Source: an uncultured Flavobacteriales bacterium (lineage in GTDB: Bacteria; Bacteroidota; Bacteroidia; Flavobacteriales_D; SKUL01). From it: a stretch of 9,285 bases of DNA. The notes beneath the pieces were generated by a model. That model made no database searches and was not told the DNA's origin. It was given only the letters and a program-made list of their open reading frames with translations. The stretch covers positions 1-9,285 of the forward strand of contig CALDPJ010000320.1 of the NCBI GenBank assembly GCA_937911795.1. Direction: 5' to 3'. The translations under genes were made by a program, and so were the position numbers. Below are positions 1-7,449 of the stretch, piece after piece (position 1 is the first letter of the stretch; each line of letters opens with the position of its first letter).

Positions 1-1
1 G

Positions 2-53
2 GTCCTTTTGTCGTATGACCCTCGATTTATCGGGGTTTCCAAGACAAAAGGAC
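2..53. repeat. 11-bp inverted repeat with a nested hairpin
   Basis: Arms GTCCTTTTGTC (2-12) and GACAAAAGGAC (43-53) are perfect reverse complements around a 30-base centre. Inside it, 20-26 can pair with 29-35 (six Watson-Crick pairs and one G-T), leaving a loop too tight to close fully. The inner part resembles the CCCCGAT..ATCGGGG-TTT terminators common in this phylum, but only three T follow on the plus strand. No T-run follows the outer stem on that strand; the minus-strand exit lies beyond the window. It is 86 bases downstream of the permease stop codon. It could be a terminator for a gene to the left, the permease terminator, or a dispersed repeat. The pairing is certain; the role is not. 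Confidence 0.55.
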
Positions 54-138
54 AAGAAAAAGAGAAACGAAGCAAATCTCTTTCAATTAATTATACAGAG
101 AAATGCGAAATCAGTTCAATCGGCACGGCTAAATAAAA

Positions 139-1419
139 TCAGTTGGCCCGGATCGCCTCCACCGGATCCAACCGGCTCGCCATCCACGCCGGAATAAGAC
201 CCGAAATCAATCCAATCACCACCGAAAGCCCCAACCCAATCGCGATATTTCCGAGCGAAAGCACTACCTGCATATCGAGCGCCGCACTCGCTATCAGCGT
301 ACCGATGTAAATGATAAAAAGGCCGATTCCGCCGCCAAACAAACTCAGAATAATGGCCTCGGCCAGAAATTGTGTCAGGATAAAATTATTCCGCGCACCA
401 AGTGATTTCTGAATACCAATTTGTGAAGTCCGCTCCTTTACCGACACAAACATGATGTTTGAAATACTGAACCCTCCCACCACAATCGAAAAACCACCAA
501 TCACCCAACCGATGGTATTGATGAATCCTATCAGCTCGTCAATCAGGCTGTTGATCATATCGGGTTCAATCACCGCAAAACTTTTCTCTTCCGTAGGTCG
601 CTGACGGCGCAGATTACGCATGGTAGAAGTAAGTTCATCCTTCAACTGTGCATTGGTCACGCCGGGTGCCGCCTTGATGAGCAGTTGCGCACCGTTCAGA
701 TTGGTGGGATCAACCATCATCGTTCCGAACCGGGCCGGAATCACCGCAGCATTATCGAAACCCGAGCCGAGAATGTTCTCACCCTCCTCTTCAAAAACGC
801 CGATTACCATGGCCTTTTTCCCCCCGATTTTTACATCGCGGTCCAGCGCAGATCCTGAAGGAAATAATTTTTGGGCGATAACCGCACCCAGAATTACTAT
901 CGGCTTTCCGGATGCAGATTCCATTTCAGAAAAATATCTTCCCTGTGCTATTTTCAGATTGATCACCTGATCAAACGGATGGGTAACCATTGCAATCCCC
1001 ACGTCTTCAACAAAGAAATTTCCGCGCTCGATGGTTTTCGTAATATTTGCCTGCCAGGATACATCTGCAGCCATCGTCAATCGTTCGCGCAGTTGAGCAG
1101 CCTCCGACATTTTCGGCTCTGGTCGCTGCCAGTATTTCCACCACGCGTATTCTTCGTCGCCTTCTTCGGGTGCCATAGGCCATTTCTGCACGAAAATCAC
1201 ATTGTCGCCCAGCTCCTCGATACTCGAACGCATATCGTTCTCCAGCGTGTCCACCAGCGTAAATACCGAGATGATCGCGAAAATTCCGATGGTGATTCCG
1301 AGCAATGAAAGCACGGTTCGCAGACGGTTTACAACCAGTGCATTTACCGCAAACGAAACGCTTTCGGCAAAAAGTCTGAGGTATAGAAAAATCAGCGACA
1401 CCCTTTGGAGTTTGAACAT
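139..1419 (-). CDS. ABC transporter permease, MacB/FtsX family
   Basis: Inner-membrane permease subunit of a MacB-type (type VII) ABC transporter; the substrate cannot be told from sequence. It has 426 residues, a normal length. The order is a cytoplasmic N-terminus, TM1 at about 36-58, a large extracytoplasmic MacB-PCD-like domain (about 59-290) and the FtsX domain with three segments near 300-325, 350-375 and 392-412. The cytoplasmic coupling helix reads VKERTSQIGIQKSLGAR (327-343), and the ending SGLIPAWMASRLDPVEAIR (406-424) is typical of the family. I chose the ATG at 1417-1419; a TTG codon lies directly before it. No good ribosome site is seen, which is usual in Bacteroidota. No ATPase or membrane-fusion gene is next to it, so the partner must be encoded elsewhere or left of the window. 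It is divergent from purH. The family is sure, the function general. Confidence 0.93.
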   Translation of the reverse strand: MFKLQRVSLIFLYLRLFAESVSFAVNALVVNRLRTVLSLLGITIGIFAIISVFTLVDTLENDMRSSIEELGDNVIFVQKWPMAPEEGDEEYAWWKYWQRPEPKMSEAAQLRERLTMAADVSWQANITKTIERGNFFVEDVGIAMVTHPFDQVINLKIAQGRYFSEMESASGKPIVILGAVIAQKLFPSGSALDRDVKIGGKKAMVIGVFEEEGENILGSGFDNAAVIPARFGTMMVDPTNLNGAQLLIKAAPGVTNAQLKDELTSTMRNLRRQRPTEEKSFAVIEPDMINSLIDELIGFINTIGWVIGGFSIVVGGFSISNIMFVSVKERTSQIGIQKSLGARNNFILTQFLAEAIILSLFGGGIGLFIIYIGTLIASAALDMQVVLSLGNIAIGLGLSVVIGLISGLIPAWMASRLDPVEAIRAN

Positions 1420-1544
1420 CAAATGTACAAGCCTTTGGCGACAAACAACGGTCGAAATCGGATAAACGGCTGCATTGCTTTTCGGCTGCTTTTAAACAAA
1501 AAAGGCTACTTATCAACAGCGCTTAAAATAGCACCCTTCAGGGA

Positions 1545-3128
1545 ATGATAAATGGCGTCAAACTTCGTAAAATTGTACCAGCAAATAATCCCCCAAAAGC
1601 CCTGCAAAATTTGAAAAAGATTGAATCTGCATTAATCTCTGTTTTTGATAAAACCGGACTCGAATCCATTGCGCGTCAATTGCATGAAAACGGCGTGAAG
1701 ATCATCAGCACCGGAGGAACCCAGTCGTTTATCGAATCGCTGAACATTCCGGTGATTCCCGTCGAGCAGCTCACAGGCTACCCTTCCATTCTCGGTGGAC
1801 GTGTAAAAACCCTTCACCCGAAAATTTTTGGTGGGATTTTGGGCCGCAGCACTGTAAATCTGGATCAGGAGGAGATGGAGCATTATGAAATTACCGGAAT
1901 CGACCTGGTGATTGTGGATCTCTACCCTTTTGAAGAAACCGTTGCCGAAGGCGGAACACACGCCGAAATCATTGAAAAAATTGACATCGGAGGAATTTCC
2001 CTGATCCGGGCAGCGGCAAAAAACTACAACGATGTAGTAGTCATTTCATCCAGAAAACAATACGGTCATTTGCTGGAACTGCTGACTACCGAAGGAGGGA
2101 TTTCGGCTGCCGAAAAGGCGAAATTTGCAGCCCATGCTTTTCACATCTCCTCGGCATATGATTCGGCCATTTTCAACTACCTGCAGGGAGAAGACGATGC
2201 CGTTTTCAAACTCAGTCTCGACGTTGCCAATCCTCTCCGCTACGGAGAAAACCCGCATCAGAAAGGAACTTTTTACGGAAATATCGAGGACGTTTTTGAA
2301 CAACTCAGCGGAAAGCAGCTCAGCTACAACAACCTGCTCGACATCGATGCTGCGGTTTGTCTGATGTCAGAATTTCAGGAGGATGACCCTACTTTTGCCA
2401 TTCTCAAGCACAACAATGCCTGCGGACTGGCCACTCGCCCCACATTGGCCGAAGCCTACAACGATGCCCTCGCCGCCGATCCGGTTTCAGCCTTCGGTGG
2501 CATCCTCATCAGCAACCGACCCGTTGATGAAGCTACGGCCAAACTCATTCACTCCTTGTTCTGCGAGGTGGTGATTGCACCCGGATTCGAACCCGCAGCA
2601 AAAGAATTGCTCGGCAGCAAAAAGAACCGGATTCTGCTGAAACAAAATAAATTTGATCTGCCCGTCAAACAATTCCGCTCCATCCTCAACGGAGCACTGA
2701 TGCAGGACCGCGACACATCCACCGAAACACCAGAGCACTTCGAAGTAAGCACCACTCTGGCCCCCGACGTTTCGCAACAGGCCGACCTCGCTTTTGCGAA
2801 TAAAATTGCCAAACACACCAAGTCAAACACGATAGTGCTGGCAAAAAACCGCCAGTTGCTGGCCAGCGGAACCGGGCAAACCTCGCGCGTGGATGCATTG
2901 CGGCAAGCCATTCACAAAGCCAACAGCTTTGGTCTGGATTTAAAAAACTCGGTAATGGCTTCGGATGCTTTTTTCCCTTTTCCGGATTGTGTTGAAATTG
3001 CCCGCGACGCAGGAATCGTGTCGGTGATTCAACCCGGAGGATCGATAAAAGATCAGCTTTCTGTGGATTATTGTAACCAACACGGGCTGTCGATGGTATT
3101 TACAGGAGTGCGGCATTTCAAGCATTGA
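1545..3128 (+). CDS. purH: Bifunctional purine biosynthesis protein PurH (AICAR transformylase / IMP cyclohydrolase)
   Basis: Cytoplasmic enzyme for the last two steps of de novo purine synthesis: formylation of AICAR with 10-formyl-THF, then ring closure to IMP. Numbered from ATG 1545 (527 aa), the cyclohydrolase domain (about 24-220) shows STGGT (55-59), GRVKTLHPK (85-93), VDLYPFEETVA (124-134) and DIGGISLIRAAAKN (147-160). The transformylase domain shows LRYGENPHQ (231-239), KHNNACG (288-294, with the catalytic Lys-His pair), DPVSAFGG (312-319), ASDAFFPFPD (472-481), QPGGSIKDQ (496-504) and the usual RHFKH end. The enzyme looks complete and active. The start is doubtful: homologues usually begin close to the residue before KKIESALISVF, which here is a TTG at 1611 (giving 505 aa). 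The first 22 residues look unconserved, and the AGGGA before ATG 1545 abuts it with no spacer. No clear promoter is seen upstream. Confidence 0.96.
   Translation: MINGVKLRKIVPANNPPKALQNLKKIESALISVFDKTGLESIARQLHENGVKIISTGGTQSFIESLNIPVIPVEQLTGYPSILGGRVKTLHPKIFGGILGRSTVNLDQEEMEHYEITGIDLVIVDLYPFEETVAEGGTHAEIIEKIDIGGISLIRAAAKNYNDVVVISSRKQYGHLLELLTTEGGISAAEKAKFAAHAFHISSAYDSAIFNYLQGEDDAVFKLSLDVANPLRYGENPHQKGTFYGNIEDVFEQLSGKQLSYNNLLDIDAAVCLMSEFQEDDPTFAILKHNNACGLATRPTLAEAYNDALAADPVSAFGGILISNRPVDEATAKLIHSLFCEVVIAPGFEPAAKELLGSKKNRILLKQNKFDLPVKQFRSILNGALMQDRDTSTETPEHFEVSTTLAPDVSQQADLAFANKIAKHTKSNTIVLAKNRQLLASGTGQTSRVDALRQAIHKANSFGLDLKNSVMASDAFFPFPDCVEIARDAGIVSVIQPGGSIKDQLSVDYCNQHGLSMVFTGVRHFKH
1552..1614 (+). 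other. Possible 20-codon upstream reading frame overlapping a candidate purH start
   Basis: An ATG at 1552 opens a 20-codon frame (MASNFVKLYQQIIPQKPCKI) that ends with TGA at 1612-1614. AGGGA (1540-1544) lies 7 bases before it, a good Shine-Dalgarno spacing. The stop overlaps the alternative TTG start of PurH (1611-1613) as TTGA, an arrangement that allows coupled translation. If PurH starts at ATG 1545 instead, this frame is simply an out-of-frame shadow. This phylum uses Shine-Dalgarno pairing little, so the spacing is weak evidence. The peptide resembles nothing I know. Confidence 0.2.
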
Positions 3129-3175
3129 CAAGCGATTGTCAGGAATTCAACAATCAACTGGTAACAAGCTGTTGT
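3126..3175 (+). repeat. Small inverted repeats after purH
   Basis: TGACAA-gcga-TTGTCA (3126-3141) is a perfect 6-bp hairpin that begins with the purH stop codon. ACAA-gctg-TTGT (3164-3175) is a second, 4-bp hairpin. CAACA (3148-3152) can also pair with TGTTG (3170-3174). No T-run follows either, so they are poor intrinsic terminators and read-through into mreB is possible. They may mark the mRNA 3' end or be chance. Confidence 0.3.
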
Positions 3176-3206
3176 GAGATTAAATGCGGACGAATGCAAT
3201 AAATAT

Positions 3207-3214
3207 TAATTTAG
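3207..3214 (+). promoter_or_regulatory. Weak candidate -7 box upstream of mreB
   Basis: TAATTTAG matches five of the six fixed bases of the Bacteroidota -7 consensus TAnnTTTG, in an AT-rich patch within the 110-base purH-mreB gap. Transcription would start near 3219, leaving a leader of about 20 bases before the mreB ATG. No TTG lies at the expected -33 distance; the nearest, at 3172-3174, is too far. A separate promoter for the elongation cluster is plausible here but not shown. Confidence 0.25.
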
Positions 3215-3238
3215 GAACTTCTCAATACCGGAAAAACG

Positions 3239-4264
3239 ATGGGTTTATTTAACTTTTTTACACAGGAAATTGCCATTGACCTGGGTACCGCAAATACCCT
3301 GATCATCTACAACGACAAGGTGGTTGTGGATGAACCATCAATTGTAGCAAAAGACCGTGCAACCGATAAGGTAATTGCCATCGGGCGACAAGCTCAGCAG
3401 ATGCACGGCAAAACCCATGAAAACATCAAGACGATCCGTCCGCTGAAGGATGGTGTGATTGCCGATTTCCAGGCCGCCGAAGCAATGATCCGCGGAATGA
3501 TCAAAATGATTAAGCCCGGAAGACAATTGTTTACCCCTTCGCTGCGGATGGTAATTTGTATTCCTTCGGGAATTACAGAAGTAGAAAAACGAGCCGTTCG
3601 CGACTCTGCCGAACACGCCGGGGCAAAAGAGGTATACCTGATTCACGAACCCATGGCTGCGGCAATCGGTATCGGGATCGACGTGGAAGAACCGGTTGGA
3701 AACATGATCATCGACATAGGAGGTGGTACTTCCGAAATTGCGGTCATCGCGCTGGGTGGAATCGTGTGTGATAAAAATATCCGCGTTGCGGGAGATGAAT
3801 TTACACAAGACATAGAAGAATACATGCGCCGCCAGCACAACATCCTCATCGGTGAGCGCACAGCCGAACAGATTAAAATTGAAGTCGGATCGGCGTTGCC
3901 CGAACTCGATGATCCACCGGAAGATTTTGCGGTTCGCGGACGCGACCTGATGACGGGAATTCCGAAAGAAATTCACGTTTCCTACACAGAAATTGCCCAC
4001 GCGCTGGACAAATCGATTTCAAAAATCGAGGAGGCCATCCACAGCGCACTGGAAATGACTCCACCCGAGCTTTCTGCAGACATCTACCGCACCGGAATCT
4101 ACCTGGCTGGCGGAGGTTCCTTACTGCGCGGTCTCGACAAACGACTTTCGATGCGCACCAAACTGCCGGTGCACATTGCTGAAGACCCGTTGAGAGCGGT
4201 AGCCCGCGGAACCGGCATCGCCCTCAAAAACATCGATCGATTTAAATTCCTGATCAGAGACTAA
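3239..4264 (+). CDS. mreB: Rod shape-determining protein MreB
   Basis: Bacterial actin that polymerises with ATP into membrane-bound filaments and steers the elongasome, keeping cells rod-shaped. It has 341 residues, within the usual range. The actin-fold motifs are intact: phosphate 1 AIDLGTANTLI (12-22), the HEPMAAAIG segment (136-144) carrying the conserved glutamate, phosphate 2 MIIDIGGGTSEIAVI (156-170), and the adenosine motif GIYLAGGGSLLRGLDK (286-301). The short hydrophobic start MGLFNFF fits an N-terminal membrane anchor. The ATG is preceded by the purine-rich GGAAAAA at 3230-3236, a weak ribosome site. It is the first gene of the mre-mrd cluster, 110 bases after purH and 39 bases before mreC. 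Closely related Mbl/MreBH proteins are possible in principle, but the position before mreC supports MreB. Confidence 0.98.
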   Translation: MGLFNFFTQEIAIDLGTANTLIIYNDKVVVDEPSIVAKDRATDKVIAIGRQAQQMHGKTHENIKTIRPLKDGVIADFQAAEAMIRGMIKMIKPGRQLFTPSLRMVICIPSGITEVEKRAVRDSAEHAGAKEVYLIHEPMAAAIGIGIDVEEPVGNMIIDIGGGTSEIAVIALGGIVCDKNIRVAGDEFTQDIEEYMRRQHNILIGERTAEQIKIEVGSALPELDDPPEDFAVRGRDLMTGIPKEIHVSYTEIAHALDKSISKIEEAIHSALEMTPPELSADIYRTGIYLAGGGSLLRGLDKRLSMRTKLPVHIAEDPLRAVARGTGIALKNIDRFKFLIRD

Positions 4265-4303
4265 TTCACCAAAAAACCATTGCCCGCGAGAAATTGAGCT
4301 TCA

Positions 4304-5125
4304 ATGCGAAATCTGATACAATTCATCCTGCGTTTTAAAGATTTCTTCCTGTTTTTAACGCTGCAGGTGTTCGCTTTCTATTTTCTTTTTACCGGCAATA
4401 TTTATCACAACGCGGTCTTTACCAGCTCGTCCAACAGCTTCATTGCGTCGATGTTCGACGTGCGCAACAATTTTAACGAGTACCTCAAACTCAAACAAAA
4501 CAACGAATACATCGCCAGCGAAAATGCGCGGCTGCTCGACCGGCAGCGCAGCTCCTACCGCCGGGTAGACCACGAATACGTACTCGTGGAAGATACCCTC
4601 ATGATGTTGCAGTACCGCTACATCCCCGCAAAAGTGATCAACTCCAGCTCCAACCGGCAAAAAAATTACCTGACCATCAACCGCGGAATGGTGGATGGTA
4701 TTGCGCCCAACCAGGGAGTGGTAACAGAACGCGGCGTTGTGGGAATCGTGCGGAATGCATCGCGGCATTTTGCGACAATCATTCCGATCATTAACGTTTC
4801 GTTCGAGCTCAGCGTGGAAACCAAAAACAGTCATTATTTCGGACTCGTGCGGTGGGATGGAAAGGATCCGATGTTCGCGCGCGTAGATGACATGGCTACA
4901 CATGCAAAGGTGGAAGTTGGTGACACCGTTGTTACACGCGGATCGTCGGCCATTTTTCCTCCTGGCGTTCCGGTCGGAACCATTTCGCACATCGAGGATG
5001 TTCCGGGCAGTAACTTCCACGAAATAACAATTAAACTCATCACTTCATACAACAATCTGAACTACGTATATATCATCCGCAATATTTTACAACAGGAGCA
5101 GTTAGAGCTCGAGAACCAGCAGTAG
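4304..5125 (+). CDS. mreC: Rod shape-determining protein MreC
   Basis: Single-pass inner-membrane protein whose periplasmic part links MreB/MreD to PBP2 and RodA and activates PBP2. It has 273 residues, a normal length. A short cytoplasmic N-terminus is followed by one membrane segment (about 12-31), then a hydrophilic, probably coiled-coil stretch (about 55-85). The two beta-barrel subdomains contain the family signatures NYLTINRGMVDGIAPNQGVV (121-140), GVVGIV (144-149) and GDTVVTRGSSAIFPPGVPVG (206-225). The N-terminal FILRFKDFFLFL is common in Bacteroidota MreC. The tail (262-273) is rich in Gln and Glu and short. It begins 39 bases after mreB, and its stop lies 2 bases before mreD. Confidence 0.95.
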   Translation: MRNLIQFILRFKDFFLFLTLQVFAFYFLFTGNIYHNAVFTSSSNSFIASMFDVRNNFNEYLKLKQNNEYIASENARLLDRQRSSYRRVDHEYVLVEDTLMMLQYRYIPAKVINSSSNRQKNYLTINRGMVDGIAPNQGVVTERGVVGIVRNASRHFATIIPIINVSFELSVETKNSHYFGLVRWDGKDPMFARVDDMATHAKVEVGDTVVTRGSSAIFPPGVPVGTISHIEDVPGSNFHEITIKLITSYNNLNYVYIIRNILQQEQLELENQQ

Positions 5126-5127
5126 AA

Positions 5128-5643
5128 ATGTCCCTGATTTTAACAAATATCTTCCGGTTTGTAGTGCTGATTCTCTTTCAGGGTCTCATTCTGAATCAGG
5201 TGACGCTTCTGGGCGGACAAATGCTGCCGATGCTCTATGTACTGGCTATTCTTATGCTGCCCATTGAAACACCGCCGTGGCTGGTATTGATCATTTCTTT
5301 CGTCGCCGGAGCCTGTATTGATGTTTTCAGCAACACCCTCGGAATGCATATTTCTGCCAGCCTGTTGCTCGGCTTTCTACGCGGCCGGATTCTGCCTTTG
5401 CTGGCTCCCCGCGAAGGCTACGAAATGGGTGTTCAGCCAAGGATCGATTCGCTTGGCTTAACATGGTTTGTTTCCTATGCCGGAATACTGATACTGGCGC
5501 ACCATTTCTGGTTGTTCTTCCTGGAGATTTTCCGGTTCACACAATTCTTCTCTACCCTGTTGCGCGTGCTGCTCAGCTCGGCATTTACGCTGGTACTGGC
5601 CATTATGGTGCAATACCTTTTCTACCACAAACGGAGGCTTTAA
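5128..5643 (+). CDS. mreD: Rod shape-determining membrane protein MreD
   Basis: Small multi-pass inner-membrane partner of MreC in the elongasome. It has 171 residues, normal for MreD, and is strongly hydrophobic, with about five or six membrane segments (roughly 8-26, 32-47, 50-68, 72-92, 110-130 and 143-165). Sequence conservation in this family is low. The call rests on size, hydrophobicity, the ACIDVFSNTLGMHISASLLLGFLR region (62-85, like the D.f...G.h...l.l...R pattern of the family) and above all its place between mreC and mrdA. The ATG is 2 bases after the mreC stop, and its TAA directly abuts the ATG of mrdA, so translation is probably coupled. Confidence 0.9.
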   Translation: MSLILTNIFRFVVLILFQGLILNQVTLLGGQMLPMLYVLAILMLPIETPPWLVLIISFVAGACIDVFSNTLGMHISASLLLGFLRGRILPLLAPREGYEMGVQPRIDSLGLTWFVSYAGILILAHHFWLFFLEIFRFTQFFSTLLRVLLSSAFTLVLAIMVQYLFYHKRRL

Positions 5644-7449
5644 ATGGAATTCGGCGAACGCAAATATGTAATCGGTGCCATCATACTGGTAGTCGGTTTG
5701 ATTTTCACCATACGGTTGTTTTACATTCAGGTGATCGATGAACAATGGGTGGCCAAAGGAGCCAACATTTCCGAACGTAAAGTGGTGCTCTATCCCGCTC
5801 GCGGTTTGATTTACGACCGCAACGGTAAATTGCTCGTCGGAAATACAGCTGTTTATGACCTGATGGTAATCCCAAAGGACATCAATGACCTGGACACCAA
5901 TTTATTCTGCCGAACCGTTGGTATCACCAGAGAACAATTTGAACAGAAAATGGAAGCTGCTTCCACCTACTCGCGGTATAAGCCTTCGGTTTTCGAAAAA
6001 CAGATTCCTGCCCACGAATACGGGAGAATCGCAGAACACATGTACCAGTTCAGCGGGTTTTACAGCCAGTCGCGTACGCTACGCAGCTATCCCGACAGCG
6101 TCGCAGCGCATGTGCTTGGGTACGTCAGCGAAGTCAATCAGAAGAATATCGATCAGGATAAATACTACCGGTCAGGAGATTATATTGGTGCAAATGGTGT
6201 GGAGAGTATCTACGAAAAAGCGCTGCGCGGAAAGCGTGGTTCGCGGCTGGTGGTGGTGGATGTGCACAACCGGGTGCAGGGTAGCTATCAGAACGGCCAG
6301 TACGATACGCTCGCTTTTTCCGGAAAAGATCTGGTCTCATCGCTCGATCTGGAATTGCAGAAATACGGCGAACAGCTCATGAACCATAAACGCGGAAGCA
6401 TCGTGGCCATCGAGCCCTCTACCGGTGAAATTCTGTGTATGGTTTCAAATCCGGGATACGATCCTAATCTACTCGTAGGCCGCGTGCGATCTGCCAATTA
6501 TCAGAAACTTGCGAAGGATACACTCAAACCTTTGTTCAACCGGGCAGTCATGGCATCGTATCCCCCGGGCTCCACTTTTAAACTGATCAACGCGCTTATC
6601 GGGTTAGAGGAAAAAACCATCACTACCAGTTCTCACTTTACTTGTAACATGGGTTACTACTTTGGAAACAGACGTCTGGGTTGCCACAGCCACCGTTCGA
6701 ACACCGGGTTTCATTACTCCATTGAGACTTCCTGCAATGCTTATTACTGTTATGTTTTTAAAGGTATTATCGACAAATATCCGAACGCCGAAACCGGTTA
6801 TCAGAAATGGCGGAATTACGTAACTGAGTTCGGTCTTGGCAGAAAACTCGGCATCGACATCACCAGTGAAGTAAATGGTTTTGTGCCGCCAACGACCTAT
6901 TACGACAAATTTTACGGCCAGCACCGCTGGAAACCACATACCATTATTTCGCTCTCTATCGGTCAGGGAGAGCTCGGAGTAACGCCCCTCCAGATGGCCA
7001 ACATGACGGCCACCATTGCCAACCGAGGCTGGTACTATACTCCACACGTCATAAAAGCAATTGACAGCGAACCACTCAGCGATTCTACCTACACCCAAAA
7101 ACACTACACCAATATTGATTCCGAATGGTACGAAGAGGTAGTCGAGGGAATGTATCGGGTTATTGAGCAAGGCACCGGACGGGGAGCTAAATACGGTGAT
7201 ATAGAAATGTGCGGAAAAACCGGAACTGCGCAGAATCCACACGGAAAAGATCACTCCATATTCATCGCATTTGCGCCAAAAGATAACCCGAAGATTGCGG
7301 TTGCCGTAACCGTAGAGAACGTCGGTTTCGGAAGTACCTGGGCCGCGCCGATCACCAGCCTGATCATCGAAAAATACCTCACCGATACCATTTCAAGGCC
7401 CGATATGGAAAAACGTATGATAGAAGCTGACTTGCTGAAGAACCAATAA
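5644..7449 (+). CDS. mrdA: Penicillin-binding protein 2 (elongation-specific peptidoglycan transpeptidase)
   Basis: Class B penicillin-binding protein that cross-links the glycan strands made by RodA during side-wall growth; target of beta-lactams. It has 601 residues, a normal length. A short cytoplasmic N-terminus and one membrane anchor (about 8-30) are followed by the pedestal/dimerisation domain starting at PARGLIYDRNGKLL (51-64). The C-terminal transpeptidase domain has all three active-site motifs: S310-T-F-K313 (nucleophile serine), S363-C-N365, and K525-T-G527 followed by TAQ. Four Cys/His residues near the active site (C334, C347, H348/H350, C364) may bind metal (see findings). The ATG directly abuts the mreD stop, and the TAA shares one base with the rodA ATG. 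PBP2 rather than the division protein FtsI is supported by the rodA neighbour and the mre genes upstream. Confidence 0.97.
   Translation: MEFGERKYVIGAIILVVGLIFTIRLFYIQVIDEQWVAKGANISERKVVLYPARGLIYDRNGKLLVGNTAVYDLMVIPKDINDLDTNLFCRTVGITREQFEQKMEAASTYSRYKPSVFEKQIPAHEYGRIAEHMYQFSGFYSQSRTLRSYPDSVAAHVLGYVSEVNQKNIDQDKYYRSGDYIGANGVESIYEKALRGKRGSRLVVVDVHNRVQGSYQNGQYDTLAFSGKDLVSSLDLELQKYGEQLMNHKRGSIVAIEPSTGEILCMVSNPGYDPNLLVGRVRSANYQKLAKDTLKPLFNRAVMASYPPGSTFKLINALIGLEEKTITTSSHFTCNMGYYFGNRRLGCHSHRSNTGFHYSIETSCNAYYCYVFKGIIDKYPNAETGYQKWRNYVTEFGLGRKLGIDITSEVNGFVPPTTYYDKFYGQHRWKPHTIISLSIGQGELGVTPLQMANMTATIANRGWYYTPHVIKAIDSEPLSDSTYTQKHYTNIDSEWYEEVVEGMYRVIEQGTGRGAKYGDIEMCGKTGTAQNPHGKDHSIFIAFAPKDNPKIAVAVTVENVGFGSTWAAPITSLIIEKYLTDTISRPDMEKRMIEADLLKNQ

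Noticed and set aside
15..197. Open frame of 60 codons on the plus strand at the left edge
   Set aside because: It runs through the inverted repeat, is low in complexity (KDKKKRNEAN) and overlaps the conserved permease C-terminus on the other strand.
1420..1448. TACATTTG (minus strand, 1427-1420), an exact match to the -7 consensus TAnnTTTG, with TTG 18 bases upstream, before the permease
   Set aside because: It ends directly before the ATG, so transcription would start inside or after the start codon. That fits only if the permease starts further downstream, at the GTG near 1400, which is not supported.
3338..4000. Minus-strand open frame of 220 codons opposite mreB
   Set aside because: It is antisense to a highly conserved gene, with Phe-, Asn- and Arg-rich shadow composition.
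4355..5020. Minus-strand open frame of 221 codons opposite mreC
   Set aside because: It mirrors mreC codon bias (many His, Val and Arg), with no recognisable motif or ribosome site.
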